Of a stretch of DNA of 64,000 nt, positions 45,332-55,182 are shown in pieces. The stretch is from HK1 sp965220535 (GTDB taxonomy: Bacteria > Pseudomonadota > Gammaproteobacteria > HK1), in assembly GCA_965220535.1 (NCBI GenBank), contig OZ244833.1:744001-808000 (forward strand). The letters run 5' to 3'. Position 1 is the stretch's first letter, and each line of letters opens with the position of its first letter. Under the pieces are notes generated by a model. The model did no database searches. It was not told where the DNA came from and saw only the letters and a program-made list of their open reading frames with translations. Both the position numbers and the translations under genes were made by a program.

Positions 45332-46063
45332 CTAAAGCACCAAGAGCTTGATCCCCACTCCCACCAGCCCCGCCATCAACCACTTGCGAAAGAGAGCCAG
45401 GCTCATACGAGCCCGAATTCCGGCTCCGATGGCCATGCCGATCACCGCGGGGACGACCGCCGCCGCCGACAAAAAACCGGCCTCGGGTCGATAGGCATCG
45501 TGCCCTATCAAAACCGCCGCCAACGCTAGGGTCGATACGCTGAAAGCGATCCCCATCATCTGCACCAATTCATCGCGCTCGATCTCCAATGCCTCCAAGT
45601 ACATGACCAAGGGGATCACGAAGGTGCCGGTAAAGCCGGTGACGAGCCCGTTCAAAAAACCGATGATCGGGGTCGCCGCCCGCTCCATTCCTGCGGGAAA
45701 AGACCACTTCACGGAAAAAAACCCCAAGCCGGCATAGACGACCAGCACTCCCCCCAAAACCCGATCCATCGATTTCGGGGCTTCGAGAAAGATATGGTGA
45801 TAGCCGATCCATACCGCAAAGGGAATCAGGATCAGCGCCGGCCAAAAACGGATAAAAAGGGCGAGCGCCCGTCCCCCGATCGAAGCCTGCCAAAGATTGG
45901 TGACCAACGACGGGATAATCAATAAAGGCATGGCTCTTTCGATCCCGAACAAGAGGCTGAGCAAGACGAGGGACACGACCGGCAGCCCCAAACCGACGAC
46001 TCCCTTGACGCCCCCGGCGAGCAGGAAGACGAGCAGGACGGCGACCATATCGAAGGAATCCAT
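45332..46063 (-). CDS. TSUP/TauE-SafE family permease
   Basis: A 243-residue inner-membrane protein of the TSUP family, several members of which export sulfite or organosulfonates. About eight hydrophobic segments are visible. GGVKGVVGLGLPVVSLVLL at the N terminus and GFLNGLVTGFTGTFVIPLV in the middle are the two family repeats. I start at the ATG at 46063, which follows AAGG. An ATG 39 bp earlier is in frame. Sulfite from SuyAB could be a substrate, but the genes are 33 kb apart. Confidence 0.85.
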   Translation of the reverse strand: MDSFDMVAVLLVFLLAGGVKGVVGLGLPVVSLVLLSLLFGIERAMPLLIIPSLVTNLWQASIGGRALALFIRFWPALILIPFAVWIGYHHIFLEAPKSMDRVLGGVLVVYAGLGFFSVKWSFPAGMERAATPIIGFLNGLVTGFTGTFVIPLVMYLEALEIERDELVQMMGIAFSVSTLALAAVLIGHDAYRPEAGFLSAAAVVPAVIGMAIGAGIRARMSLALFRKWLMAGLVGVGIKLLVL

Positions 46064-46634
46064 CCGCCTTATCTCAATCCCGGGCGAGTCCGATACGAGC
46101 ATCGGCTACGAATATCGAGCGCGCCGCGCCGGCCTTTGCCGATGATTCGAAAAAGGCGTTCGAGCGAAGAATCCTCGGCGAGGGAGGGCATCGTCGAGGA
46201 TCGAAAAACGCCCGCCGCTTTGTCCGAAAGGCCAAAAACGCGAAAAGCCCGGATATTCTCGGCGCAAGGCTTGCGCTCGACGCGAAAAAGACAAGGGCGA
46301 TCGTATCGACGGCTTCGGGGGCATCGACGAAATACCATCCGTCGTGCACTCTTTCGAGCTTTGCAAAAAAAGATGGCCACCTCGATAACCGAGATAAAGC
46401 GCTCGGGGGCATATATAATCGGCAACGAACGGTATCCGGTGGCTTCCATGGCGTCGTTTCGATCGTAACCTTTTGGCGCACGAATCTCGTGCCCCTTGTT
46501 CGGCGAGCGCACGAAAAGACTTCGAAGGGGTATCCGCCGGATTCGGGAAAACCATCCATCCCTTCTGCGGTCTGTGCGAAGGGATTTTGTATGCGCACCA
46601 TTTTGTCGATCGGCAATACCCCGAGGAGATCCCA
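46064..46634. other. Non-coding stretch upstream of the cytochrome gene
   Basis: About 570 bp between divergent genes. A long - strand frame crosses it and the cytochrome gene, but its product has no recognisable features. Near the right end GAGGAG (46623-46628) is the ribosome site of the cytochrome. Nothing else is seen. Confidence 0.55.
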
Positions 46635-47198
46635 GTGAGCAAGGCTGATGATATTTTCTGGCGGCAATTCGCGATGATAGTGCTTCTTCTGACGGTTTTC
46701 GGCTTTGCCATGTATTTCGTCGCGAAGGGGATCGGCGGAGAAGCCTTCGCGAGGATGCAACACGACCCCGACGCGGTCGCCGAACGGATCGCTCCCGTCG
46801 GCAACTCTCGTATCGGCGACCCTGCGACCCGGTTGGCCGCCGCCCCCGATAGCGCCGAGGCCTCGAGCGGCGAAACGGACTCTGCGGATGGTTCTTCCGC
46901 CCAAACGACGACCACCGAGACCATGGTCGCCGCCGCCGGCGCCGGTTCCGGGGAGGAGGTCTACCGGAGCGCTTGTTTCGCCTGCCACCTCAGCGGAGCG
47001 GCGGGAGCGCCGAAACTCGAAGACAAGAGTGCATGGGAGACGCGCGCCGCTCAGGGCTTCGCCACGCTCTTGCAATCGGTGGTCAACGGCAAAGGGGCGA
47101 TGCCCGCGAAAGGCGGTTTCATGCACCTGACGGAGGATGATCTGCGAAACGCCATCACCTATATGCTCGATCAGGCCGGCGTATCGGCCGAGGGATAA
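46635..47198 (+). CDS. Cytochrome c5-type membrane-anchored c-type cytochrome
   Basis: A 187-residue protein with an N-terminal uncleaved helix (IVLLLTVFGFAMYFVA), a low-complexity Ala/Ser/Thr/Glu linker (residues 60-100) and one c-type heme site. The heme motif is CFACH in EVYRSACFACHLSGAAGAP, with the distal Met in GAMPAKGG. This matches gammaproteobacterial cytochrome c5, a periplasmic electron carrier. The GTG start at 46635 has GAGGAG 6 nt upstream. Upstream in-frame codons exist but read through that site. Confidence 0.9.
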   Translation: MSKADDIFWRQFAMIVLLLTVFGFAMYFVAKGIGGEAFARMQHDPDAVAERIAPVGNSRIGDPATRLAAAPDSAEASSGETDSADGSSAQTTTTETMVAAAGAGSGEEVYRSACFACHLSGAAGAPKLEDKSAWETRAAQGFATLLQSVVNGKGAMPAKGGFMHLTEDDLRNAITYMLDQAGVSAEG

Positions 47199-47247
47199 AA
47201 GCGCTGAAAATATAACGCCTACGCAAAGACTGTCGAGCGATACCGAC

Positions 47248-47291
47248 AAATACCGACCCCGGGGGGACACCCCCGGGGTCGGTATTTTTTT
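47248..47291 (+). terminator. Very strong intrinsic terminator after cytochrome c5
   Basis: AAATACCGACCCCGGGGG (47248-47265) pairs perfectly over 18 bp with 47270-47287 across a GACA loop, and is followed by a seven-T run (47285-47291). It lies 50 bp after the cytochrome stop. Confidence 0.92.
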
Positions 47292-47715
47292 GCCCGCCCT
47301 CTCCTTTGCCCGATGCCCTGGCAAGCGCCCGAATACCGAAAGAACATCGCGAGAAAAACGGGCCGATCGAAAAAACGTCTCGGCGAGCCGACAAGAGCGA
47401 TTCGATTCGATGCGATTCGATGGGATTCGATGCAAGCCGGCCGCATCGTTCGACAAAAGCGAGCTAAGGCCGAGCGGCAAAGCGCATACCAGCGCTCGGC
47501 AAGGGCAATGGCACGATCGATGACCCGGCTTTTGAACAGATGGATGGATTTTTTGAAAAGAGCGTCCGCCGCCAAAAAAGTCTACCCAAGATCCCAGCAA
47601 GCGTGGCGCACGGGCGCGATATATGCGGGGGAAAAAGCCCAACGCCGCTATCACGACTACCCTGCGCTCGATTGTCCTTAACAGATCGCCGTAAGCCGCG
47701 CAGCCGGTAACGCGA
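47292..47715. other. Non-coding stretch after the terminator
   Basis: About 420 bp. TTCGATGCGATTCGATGG-type near-repeats (47400-47430) are the only structure noticed. No supported gene. Confidence 0.5.
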
Positions 47716-48030
47716 ATGGCGATGATCATCTTCTTCGTTTTGTCCCTTTTCGCTTCTCCCTCGTGGTCTTCGGACCCCGAAGGCGGCGAGAGCGGGACTT
47801 GGTATTTCTCGAAATCAAAGGATGCTTTCGGGGACGAAGCGGCTTTCGGCGTCTATACCTATTCCTTCGTGAAAGGCGGCGTATTTACCCTCATCTGCTC
47901 TCGCGACGGCCTAGGCGGGGGAGTGGATGACGCCGGCGTCACGCTGGAGCTCGGCGAAAGATTCGAAGCCGACGAAACGGGAAATGTCAAAGTGAAAATG
48001 ATAAGACGCCCCGTCGATGACGAAGCGTAG
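47716..48030 (+). CDS. Secreted-looking protein cut by an in-frame TAG
   Basis: A 104-residue frame with a signal-peptide-like start (MIIFFVLSLFASPSWS). A domain-like region follows: GTWYFSKSKDAFGDEAAF and GVFTLICSRDGLGGGVDDAG. I do not recognise the family, but the pattern resembles small periplasmic proteins whose domain should be longer. The TAG at 48028-48030 is followed in the same frame by 130 open codons (48031-48420) that begin ETKALVLDDMLVWLFAVEG. It may be a truncated gene, a recent nonsense mutation or two separate frames. Confidence 0.45.
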   Translation: MAMIIFFVLSLFASPSWSSDPEGGESGTWYFSKSKDAFGDEAAFGVYTYSFVKGGVFTLICSRDGLGGGVDDAGVTLELGERFEADETGNVKVKMIRRPVDDEA

Positions 48031-48382
48031 GAAACGAAGGCTCTCGTGCTTGACGACATGCTCGTCTGGCTCTTCGCTGTCGAGGGGGACGGAACCGGAA
48101 TCGAATACTTCGTCCGATATGCCGAGAAGATCCGCGCGTCGAAGGAAAGCCTTCCAAGGAAAGCGGGATCCGAGTTTATCGGGCGGATCTCTCGCGAAAA
48201 ACATGGTGGTTCGGGGCTCGGAAAGCGGGACCTGCCATCGACCTTCTTTTCGAGAAATGCGGCATCGCCGCGAAGGGTAAATCATGAAATCGAAGCGGCT
48301 CTTTATCGCCGCCCATTCCGCGGCGGCGAAGCGAGGACCCCGCCGCCCCGCTCGCTTAGCCTTCGAATAGGAGCACGCCAAG

Positions 48383-48634
48383 ATGGGCTTCCAAGTAGAA
48401 ATCCGAAACAGCGAAGATGACGAGCGGGCGACGCTTTGGCATGCGCTCGCCTACGATCCGCCATCCGGCTTTGGCGTGGCTGCAATCTTTGCCGAGCGTG
48501 CGCCCGCCGATCTCTTTATCGCTGAATCGAAAGCCGGACGGATGCTTGGCATCCCCGGCAATTGCGAGATGCGCATCGTCGAAGTCGATGAGCCCGGCTT
48601 GCGATTGATAAAGCGCAATACGCCGTCGATATAG
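48383..48634 (+). CDS. Small hypothetical protein
   Basis: An 83-residue frame with AGGAG 11 nt before the ATG. The product (GFQVEIRNSEDDERATLWHA at the start, MRIVEVDEPGLRLIKRN at the end) is soluble and acidic and resembles no family I know. The ribosome site and balanced composition support a real gene. It overlaps the end of the open frame after the TAG noted above. Confidence 0.5.
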   Translation: MGFQVEIRNSEDDERATLWHALAYDPPSGFGVAAIFAERAPADLFIAESKAGRMLGIPGNCEMRIVEVDEPGLRLIKRNTPSI

Positions 48635-48813
48635 CCGTCGCTGAATCTCGGCCGCGTCGTCGCCCGCTTTTTATTCGAGCCTGCATATCCGCTTGACGAC
48701 TTCGGCGAACTCGCCGGATTAATGGCCCGAAGCGTGGCCCGAAGCGCGGCCCGAAGCGCTGCGAAACGCTCGGCTTCGAAAGGGATATCGAAAAGCCTCG
48801 GTCTTAGGCCCCG

Positions 48814-51108
48814 TCAAGCGATCGGGGATAACTTCGCGAATGCGATGACGAGCCACTTGCTGCCACAGGATTCGAACCTGACCTCTACCCGGCCGTGCTC
48901 GTCCTGACCCTCGAAGCGCAAGACCGTCCCCTCGCCGAATGTCGGATGGGAAACCCGTTGGCCGAGGCGCAACCCGCCCATCTCGGGAGGCGTGGAATCC
49001 GTCATCGGCATCGCTTCTATCGATCTCCTTCGACCGTAAGCGCCACCCCGGCCCCGACCGGCGTATTCGGAAGAAGCGAAAGCGGCACGGGGCGGTCGGC
49101 TGACGGTGCCTGCCATTTTCTCGTGGTGGATCCGGCTCGAGGGCAGCTCCTGCAAAAATCGCGAGGGAAGGGCATCGGCGCTGTCGCTCCCGTGAAGACG
49201 TCTGGTCTCGGCGTAGGACATATAGAGTTTGCGCTCGGCTCGGGTCATGCCGACATAACAAAGCCGCCTTTCCTCCTCGAGCTTGGAGGGATCCTCCATA
49301 CTGAGGCTATGGGGGAATAGCCCCTCTTCCATCCCGCATAGAAAGACGACGGGAAATTCCAAGCCCTTGGCGGCGTGCAAGGTCATCAACTGCACCTTTC
49401 CCGTTCGCTCTTGTATCCCTTGCTCATCACCCTCCTGATCGCCGGCATCGAGCGATGCGCGATCCAAGAACTGGCCCAAGTCGTCTTGCGCAAGATCCCC
49501 GTCGCCGTCCTCGTTCGAATCATCGGGCACGAATTCATCGGCGGCCAAGACCAGCTCGTCGAGATTGCTGTTCCTGGTATCCAAAGGATCCTTGTTTTTC
49601 TCCGCATAGTGTTGGCGCAGGCCACTGCGATCGATGGCGGCTTCGACCCTCTCTTTGAGCGATATCCCGGTGAATTCCTCGGCCAAGGAGTCGATCAGAT
49701 CGAGGAAGGCTCGCAGGGCTTCCCGAGATCGGGCGGCGAGCGTTCGTCGTTCGAGCATTGCCTGCGCCGTTGCCCATAGCGATTGTCCGCGGGCGGCGGA
49801 TTCATCGCGGATAAGAGCCTGCGTGCGATCGCCCAAGCCTCGCGGCGGGAAATTGGCGATGCGGGCAAAGGCGATATCATCGTCTCGATTCCGGGCCATG
49901 CGGCAATAAGCCAGCGCGTTCTTGATCTCCGCCCGGGCATAAAAACGCAGCCCCCCATAGACTCGAAAGGGGATGCGGTCAGCGCTCAAGGATGCTTCCA
50001 AGATCCGCGACTGAGCGCCGACTCGATACAAGATCGCGAAATGATCGTATCTTCCGGTGGCAGAAAAAAGCCGCTCGATCTCCTCGGCGACGAAATCCGC
50101 TTCGTCCCTTTCGTTATAAGCGCAGTAGATGGATATCGGCTCCCCGCCCTCGTCCGCTGTCCACAGATTTTTTCCCAAACGCCCTTGATTGTTGTCGATC
50201 AGCGCATTGGCGGCGGCGAGGATATTCCCGGTCGATCGATAGTTCTGCTCCAAGCGAATCGTCGTCACCCCCGAGAAATCCCGATCGAATTTCCGGATAT
50301 TGTCGATGCGAGCCCCGCGCCAGCCGTAGATCGACTGATCGTCGTCGCCGACGCAATACAAATGGCTGCCCTCGCCGCCGGCGAGCAGGCGCAACCACCG
50401 ATATTGCATTTCATTGGTATCTTGAAATTCATCGACCAATATATGAACGAAGCGCTCTTGATAAGAAGACAGGATATCTCGCCGCCTTGTCAGCAACTCG
50501 TTGCAGCGAAGCAACAATTCGGCGAAATCCACCAACCCCGAACGCTCGGCGGTCTTTTCATAGGACTCGTAGATCTGCACCTGGCGATCGAGCAAGGCTT
50601 CTTCCTCGTGATCCGCGAAGCGTTCTTTGGCCGCCGCCGCCCGAACGCCTTGATCCTTCCAATCGTTGATGAAGCCTTGCACCCGCCTCGGGGGCCATTT
50701 TTTCGGATCGAGACCGAGCTCGTCGAGCACTTGCCGAATCAGACGATTTTGATCGTCGCTGTCGATGATTTGAAAGCCTTCGGGCAATTCGGCCTCGCTC
50801 CGATTCCGGCGCAACATCCGGTGGGCAAGGCCGTGAAAGGTCCCCATCCACATCCCGCCGACCGGCCGGGCGGTGATCGACTCGATACGAGAGCGCATTT
50901 CCGCCGCCGCTTTGTTGGTGAAGGTCACCGCCAGCAGATTATGCAATCCGAGCGTCGGATGCTCGCTCAGCAACCACGCGATGCGGTGCACCAACACCCT
51001 CGTCTTGCCGCTGCCGGCACCGGCGAGAACGAGAAAATTCCCGAAAGGCGCAACGACCGCCTCTCGCTGTTTGTCGTTGAGACCGTCGATCAGACTTGTC
51101 GTATCCAT
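48814..51108 (-). CDS. uvrD: DNA helicase II UvrD
   Basis: A 764-residue superfamily 1 3'-5' DNA helicase for mismatch and nucleotide excision repair. Walker A is LAGAGSGKTRVLVHR, motif II/III YCVGDDDQSIYGWRGA, and motif VI VGMTRAERKLYMSYAETR. HAAKGLEFPVVFLCGMEEG is motif V. The C terminus ends in a Tudor-like domain (LRLGQRVSHPTFGEGTVLRF). The start at 51108 gives a UvrD-like N terminus (TTSLIDGLNDKQREAVVAP). The reading frame extends upstream without support. UvrD rather than Rep is judged from that C terminus. Confidence 0.95.
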   Translation of the reverse strand: MDTTSLIDGLNDKQREAVVAPFGNFLVLAGAGSGKTRVLVHRIAWLLSEHPTLGLHNLLAVTFTNKAAAEMRSRIESITARPVGGMWMGTFHGLAHRMLRRNRSEAELPEGFQIIDSDDQNRLIRQVLDELGLDPKKWPPRRVQGFINDWKDQGVRAAAAKERFADHEEEALLDRQVQIYESYEKTAERSGLVDFAELLLRCNELLTRRRDILSSYQERFVHILVDEFQDTNEMQYRWLRLLAGGEGSHLYCVGDDDQSIYGWRGARIDNIRKFDRDFSGVTTIRLEQNYRSTGNILAAANALIDNNQGRLGKNLWTADEGGEPISIYCAYNERDEADFVAEEIERLFSATGRYDHFAILYRVGAQSRILEASLSADRIPFRVYGGLRFYARAEIKNALAYCRMARNRDDDIAFARIANFPPRGLGDRTQALIRDESAARGQSLWATAQAMLERRTLAARSREALRAFLDLIDSLAEEFTGISLKERVEAAIDRSGLRQHYAEKNKDPLDTRNSNLDELVLAADEFVPDDSNEDGDGDLAQDDLGQFLDRASLDAGDQEGDEQGIQERTGKVQLMTLHAAKGLEFPVVFLCGMEEGLFPHSLSMEDPSKLEEERRLCYVGMTRAERKLYMSYAETRRLHGSDSADALPSRFLQELPSSRIHHEKMAGTVSRPPRAAFASSEYAGRGRGGAYGRRRSIEAMPMTDSTPPEMGGLRLGQRVSHPTFGEGTVLRFEGQDEHGRVEVRFESCGSKWLVIAFAKLSPIA

Positions 51109-51490
51109 CTCGATCTTGAAAAGCCGGTGGCGCCGATAGGCGCGCAGCGAAGGGGGATCGGGGGCCGTCGCCGGCGAATCCCCGAGCGCTTCCCGCCAAA
51201 ACGAATATCGAAGGCACAAACGGGCCAATTTACCACCGACCCCTCGCCGGCGACAAGCCAATGGAGCGAAAAATCATCTGCTCGATGCCGAGATCGAGCC
51301 TCGATTCGGGCTTTTTTCGTCCCCGAAGACTTCTCTTCGCCGACCGGTCTTTCGGCGATGCCTTTTCGAGCGCCTTCTTCCGATATCGCGGTAACCGCAT
51401 CCAAGCGAGCGGAGCGATATACACTTGCCACTTTATGCGGAAGCGGTATCGACCGCTCGGTGCGCAGGCAAAATCCAAAGAGGGTTCTCG
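51109..51490. other. Divergent promoter region between uvrD and pmbA
   Basis: About 380 bp between divergent genes. No protein-like frame is visible on either strand, so it probably holds both promoters. Confidence 0.5.
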
Positions 51491-52879
51491 ATGCCGAAGA
51501 AAACCCGCTCGGGAACGAGCAGCGATCAGCCCCCGATTTCGGGCGGCGACAACGAATATCCGGATCTCGACACCCTCAAAGAGACCGCCTCCATGGCTCT
51601 TGGCGTCGCCAAGAAACTCGGGGCGAGCGCCGCCGATGCGAATATCAGATGCGGCGACGGACTCGATGTCCAAGTCCGTATGGGCGAGGTCGAGACTATC
51701 GAACATACCCAATCCAAGGGTTTCGATATCACCGTCTATTTCGGACAAAGCACGGGCTCGGCCAGTAGCACCGATTTTGCCCCGAAGGCTCTGCGCGAAA
51801 CCGTGGAAGCCGCATGCCGGATCGCCCGCCATACCACCGAGGACGAATACGCCGGTCTCGCCGATGCCGATCTGATGGCGGTCGACCCCCCGGATCTCGA
51901 CCTTTTGCACCCTTGGTCGATCGATATGGAGCAGGCGATCGATCTCGCACTTCAAGCCGAAGACGCCGCCAGACAAAGCGATACCCGCATCACCAACTCC
52001 GACGGGGCCGGGATCTCCCGGCATCGCAACACCTTCGTCTACGGGAATTCGCACGGGTTTTTGGAGGGCTTTTCTCATAGCAGCCACGGTATCGGCTGTA
52101 CCGTCATCGCCCAGAACAACTCGGGGATGCAGCGCGATCATTGGTACTCCGCCGCTCGCGATCCGAAGCGGCTAGAAGCGCCGGCGGCCATCGGCCTAAG
52201 CGCGGCTCAGCGGGCCCTGCGCCGCTTGGACTCCCGCAAAATATCGACGCGCACGGCCCCGGCGCTCTTCGAAGCCCAAATCGCCCGCCGGTTGATCGGT
52301 CAGTTCGTCGAAGCCGTCAAGGGATCGAATCTCCACCGCAAGGCCAGTTTTTTGCTCGAGGCAAAGGGCAAGCAAGTGATGGCCCCTCATCTGCACTTGC
52401 ACGAACAGCCCCATCTACCGGGCGCCGCCGCCAGCGTGGCCTTCGATAACGAAGGGGTCGCCACCGAGCCTCGCGATCTGATCCGAAACGGGGTGCTTTG
52501 CGGCTATGTACTCGATAGCTATTCGGCGCGCAAACTCGGCTCCGTCACCACCGGCAATGCGGGCGGGGTGCACAATCTCACGCTCGAACCGGGAACGAAA
52601 GGCTTCGATGCGCTCGTGGCCGAGATGGGCGAGGGGCTGATCGTCACCGAGCTGATCGGCTACGGCACCAATATCGTCACCGGGGATATTTCGGTCGGGG
52701 CCGTCGGATTGTGGGTCGAGAAGGGGGAGATCGCCTTTCCCGTGGAAGAAATCACCATCGCGGGAAATTTGGCGGATATCTTCCTCGGGATCCGCGAGGT
52801 CGGCAACGATATCGACCAAAGGGGTGCGATCCGAACCGGTTCGATCCTGATCGACAAGATCACGATCGCCGGAAACTGA
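51491..52879 (+). CDS. pmbA: Metalloprotease PmbA (TldE)
   Basis: A 462-residue TldE/PmbA protein, the non-catalytic partner of TldD in a zinc protease that processes microcin precursors and helps degrade CcdA. VRMGEVETIEHTQSKGFDI, TNSDGAGISRHRNTFVYGNS and GKQVMAPHLHLHEQPHLPG are typical. TldD's HExxH motif is absent, as expected for the E subunit. The ATG at 51491 gives a standard but slightly extended N terminus (22 hydrophilic residues). TldD is not in the window. trpEG follows 23 bp later. Confidence 0.93.
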   Translation: MPKKTRSGTSSDQPPISGGDNEYPDLDTLKETASMALGVAKKLGASAADANIRCGDGLDVQVRMGEVETIEHTQSKGFDITVYFGQSTGSASSTDFAPKALRETVEAACRIARHTTEDEYAGLADADLMAVDPPDLDLLHPWSIDMEQAIDLALQAEDAARQSDTRITNSDGAGISRHRNTFVYGNSHGFLEGFSHSSHGIGCTVIAQNNSGMQRDHWYSAARDPKRLEAPAAIGLSAAQRALRRLDSRKISTRTAPALFEAQIARRLIGQFVEAVKGSNLHRKASFLLEAKGKQVMAPHLHLHEQPHLPGAAASVAFDNEGVATEPRDLIRNGVLCGYVLDSYSARKLGSVTTGNAGGVHNLTLEPGTKGFDALVAEMGEGLIVTELIGYGTNIVTGDISVGAVGLWVEKGEIAFPVEEITIAGNLADIFLGIREVGNDIDQRGAIRTGSILIDKITIAGN

Positions 52880-52902
52880 CAAAACGACGAGCCACGACGG
52901 AC

Positions 52903-55182
52903 ATGACCGAGAGCGAAACGAAACGCTATAAAAGCCGAGGAGGGATCACGATCACGCGCACCCGTCGCATCGTCAAGAACAGCGCCTTGGCCATCGAACG
53001 CCTCGCCGAGTCGTTGAACGAGCGCAAAGGGGCGCTTCTTACTTCCTCTTTCGAATACCCCGGGCGTTATACGCGCTGGGATATGGGTTTTTGCAATCCC
53101 GCCCTCGAATTGATCGGCCGCGATCGCTCGTTCGCCGTCAATGCCTGCAACCGGCGGGGGCGTATCTTGCTTCCGGCCATCGAAAAAGCGCTGAGAAAAA
53201 ACGAGGATATAACCCTCGACAGCGAAGGATCCGCCGCCGGCGACGGTCTTTTCGGTCGGGTGCGCGACGGCGAAAACGAGGAATTCCCGGAGGAAATGCG
53301 CACGCGACGACCGACCCTGTTTTCGGTGGTACGCACGCTGATCGATCTTTTCAAAACACCGAAGGAGGAACACCTCGGTCTTTACGGCGCCTTCGGCTAC
53401 GAACTCGCATTTCAGTTCGATGCGATACGCCTTGCGATTCCGCGGGCAAAGGACGAGCGCAACTTGGCGCTTTATCTGCCCGATGACATTCTCGTGGTCG
53501 ACCACCGCCGCGAAACGGCCTCCCGCTACCTCTACGAATTCGAAACCGACGGCAAGGAAACGACGGGCTTGGCTCGCAGCGGAAAGCGTATTCCTTGGCA
53601 AGCGGCAACAAACGTGCCCTCGGCTTGCGATCATGCACCGGGGGAGTATGCGGATACCGTGCGCAAGGCGATCGAGGCTTTCCGGCAGGGGGATCTCTTC
53701 GAAGTGGTCCCCGGCCAGACCTTTTTCCATCGCTGCCCCGCACCGCCCTCCGAAATCTACCGGCGATTGAAAGAGCGCAACCCCGCCCCCTACGGTGCGC
53801 TGTTCAATCTGGGACAGGGCGAATATCTCGTCTCCGCCTCGCCGGAGATGTATGTCCGCGTCGAAGGGCGTCGGATCGAGACCTGCCCGATCTCGGGAAC
53901 CATCGCCCGCGGCGAAAACCCCTTGGCCGACGCCCGTCAGATTCGCACCTTGCTCAACTCCCCCAAAGAGGAGTCCGAGCTGACGATGTGCACCGATGTC
54001 GATCGCAACGACAAATCCCGGGTCTGCAAAGCCGGCAGCATCGAGGTCATCGGTCGGCGGCAGATCGAGCTCTATTCGAGACTGATCCATACCGTGGATC
54101 ATGTCGAGGGACGGCTAGAGGAGGGTTACGACGCACTCGACGGCTTTCTCGCCCACACGTGGGCGGTGACCGTCACCGGCGCCCCGAAACAGCACGCCAT
54201 CCAATTCATCGAGGATCACGAACGCTCGCCCCGGCGCTGGTACGGAGGAGCCATCGGCTGCGTCGGCTTCGACGGAAATATGAATACCGGCCTCACCTTG
54301 CGCACCATCCGCATCATCGACGGGGTGGCCGAAATACGGGCGGGTGCCACTTTGCTCTACGGCTCCGACCCCGAAACCGAGGAGGCCGAAACCCGGCTCA
54401 AGGCCTCGGCCCTGATCGACGCCATCCGCTACGAGCCCGAAGCGAATCTTGGGGACAAGGCGGACGATACCCGGATCGAGATCGCTTCCGAGCGACCGGG
54501 ACAAGGACGCAAAGTGCTGATGATCGATCACGAGGATTCCTTCGTGCATACGCTGGCGGGGTATCTAAGGCGCACGGGAGCCGAGGTCGTCACCTATCGC
54601 TCGACGAGCGCCGGTTTTGCGAAGTCGCGGATAGAGCGGGAGCGAGCGCATTTGATCCTGCTCTCGCCGGGACCGGGTCGGCCGCGGGATTTCGCGCTCG
54701 AAAAAACGATCGAAGCCGCCTGCGAAACGAAAACCCCCATCTTCGGGGTTTGTTTGGGCCTGCAAGGAATCGTCGAGTATTACGGCGGAAGACTCGGCCT
54801 GTTGCCGGAGCCGATGCACGGCAAGGCATCGGTGGTCCATGTGCGAAAGGAGGGCCGACTTTTCCAAGGCCTGCCCGAACGCTTCGAGGGTGGCCGCTAC
54901 CACTCCCTTTATGCGGACCGGAAGCGCTTTCCCGCCGATCTGTCGATCACCGCCGAAAGCGAAGACGGTCTCGTCATGGCGATCGAGCACGACACCCTAC
55001 CCATCGCCGCCGTGCAGTTTCATCCCGAATCGATCCTCACCCTCTCGGGCGATGCCGGCTTTCGGCTGATCGTCAACGTCATGCGCAACCTGAGAGCGTC
55101 GAGCGCGTCGAGCGCGGCGACCGGCAGATCGATAAAAAAGCGATCTTCGAAAACCGCGACAAGGATAAAAAGCAAAGGATGA
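52903..55182 (+). CDS. trpEG: Fused anthranilate synthase, TrpE-TrpG
   Basis: A 759-residue fusion that makes anthranilate from chorismate and glutamine. The TrpE part (about residues 1-530) has GDLFEVVPGQTFFHR, ETCPISGTIARGENPLADAR and ELTMCTDVDRNDKSRVC. The TrpG amidotransferase (from about 540) begins KVLMIDHEDSFVHTLAGYLR and has the nucleophile Cys in FGVCLGLQGIVEYYGG and the His/Glu pair in AVQFHPESILTL. Such fusions occur in rhizobia and some other proteobacteria. The 23-bp gap after pmbA leaves no room for a trp leader attenuator. Other trp genes are absent. Confidence 0.95.
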   Translation: MTESETKRYKSRGGITITRTRRIVKNSALAIERLAESLNERKGALLTSSFEYPGRYTRWDMGFCNPALELIGRDRSFAVNACNRRGRILLPAIEKALRKNEDITLDSEGSAAGDGLFGRVRDGENEEFPEEMRTRRPTLFSVVRTLIDLFKTPKEEHLGLYGAFGYELAFQFDAIRLAIPRAKDERNLALYLPDDILVVDHRRETASRYLYEFETDGKETTGLARSGKRIPWQAATNVPSACDHAPGEYADTVRKAIEAFRQGDLFEVVPGQTFFHRCPAPPSEIYRRLKERNPAPYGALFNLGQGEYLVSASPEMYVRVEGRRIETCPISGTIARGENPLADARQIRTLLNSPKEESELTMCTDVDRNDKSRVCKAGSIEVIGRRQIELYSRLIHTVDHVEGRLEEGYDALDGFLAHTWAVTVTGAPKQHAIQFIEDHERSPRRWYGGAIGCVGFDGNMNTGLTLRTIRIIDGVAEIRAGATLLYGSDPETEEAETRLKASALIDAIRYEPEANLGDKADDTRIEIASERPGQGRKVLMIDHEDSFVHTLAGYLRRTGAEVVTYRSTSAGFAKSRIERERAHLILLSPGPGRPRDFALEKTIEAACETKTPIFGVCLGLQGIVEYYGGRLGLLPEPMHGKASVVHVRKEGRLFQGLPERFEGGRYHSLYADRKRFPADLSITAESEDGLVMAIEHDTLPIAAVQFHPESILTLSGDAGFRLIVNVMRNLRASSASSAATGRSIKKRSSKTATRIKSKG

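Noticed and set aside
46074..47729. 551-codon - strand frame over cytochrome c5
   Set aside because: It is antisense to a well-supported heme protein and its terminator, with no recognisable features.
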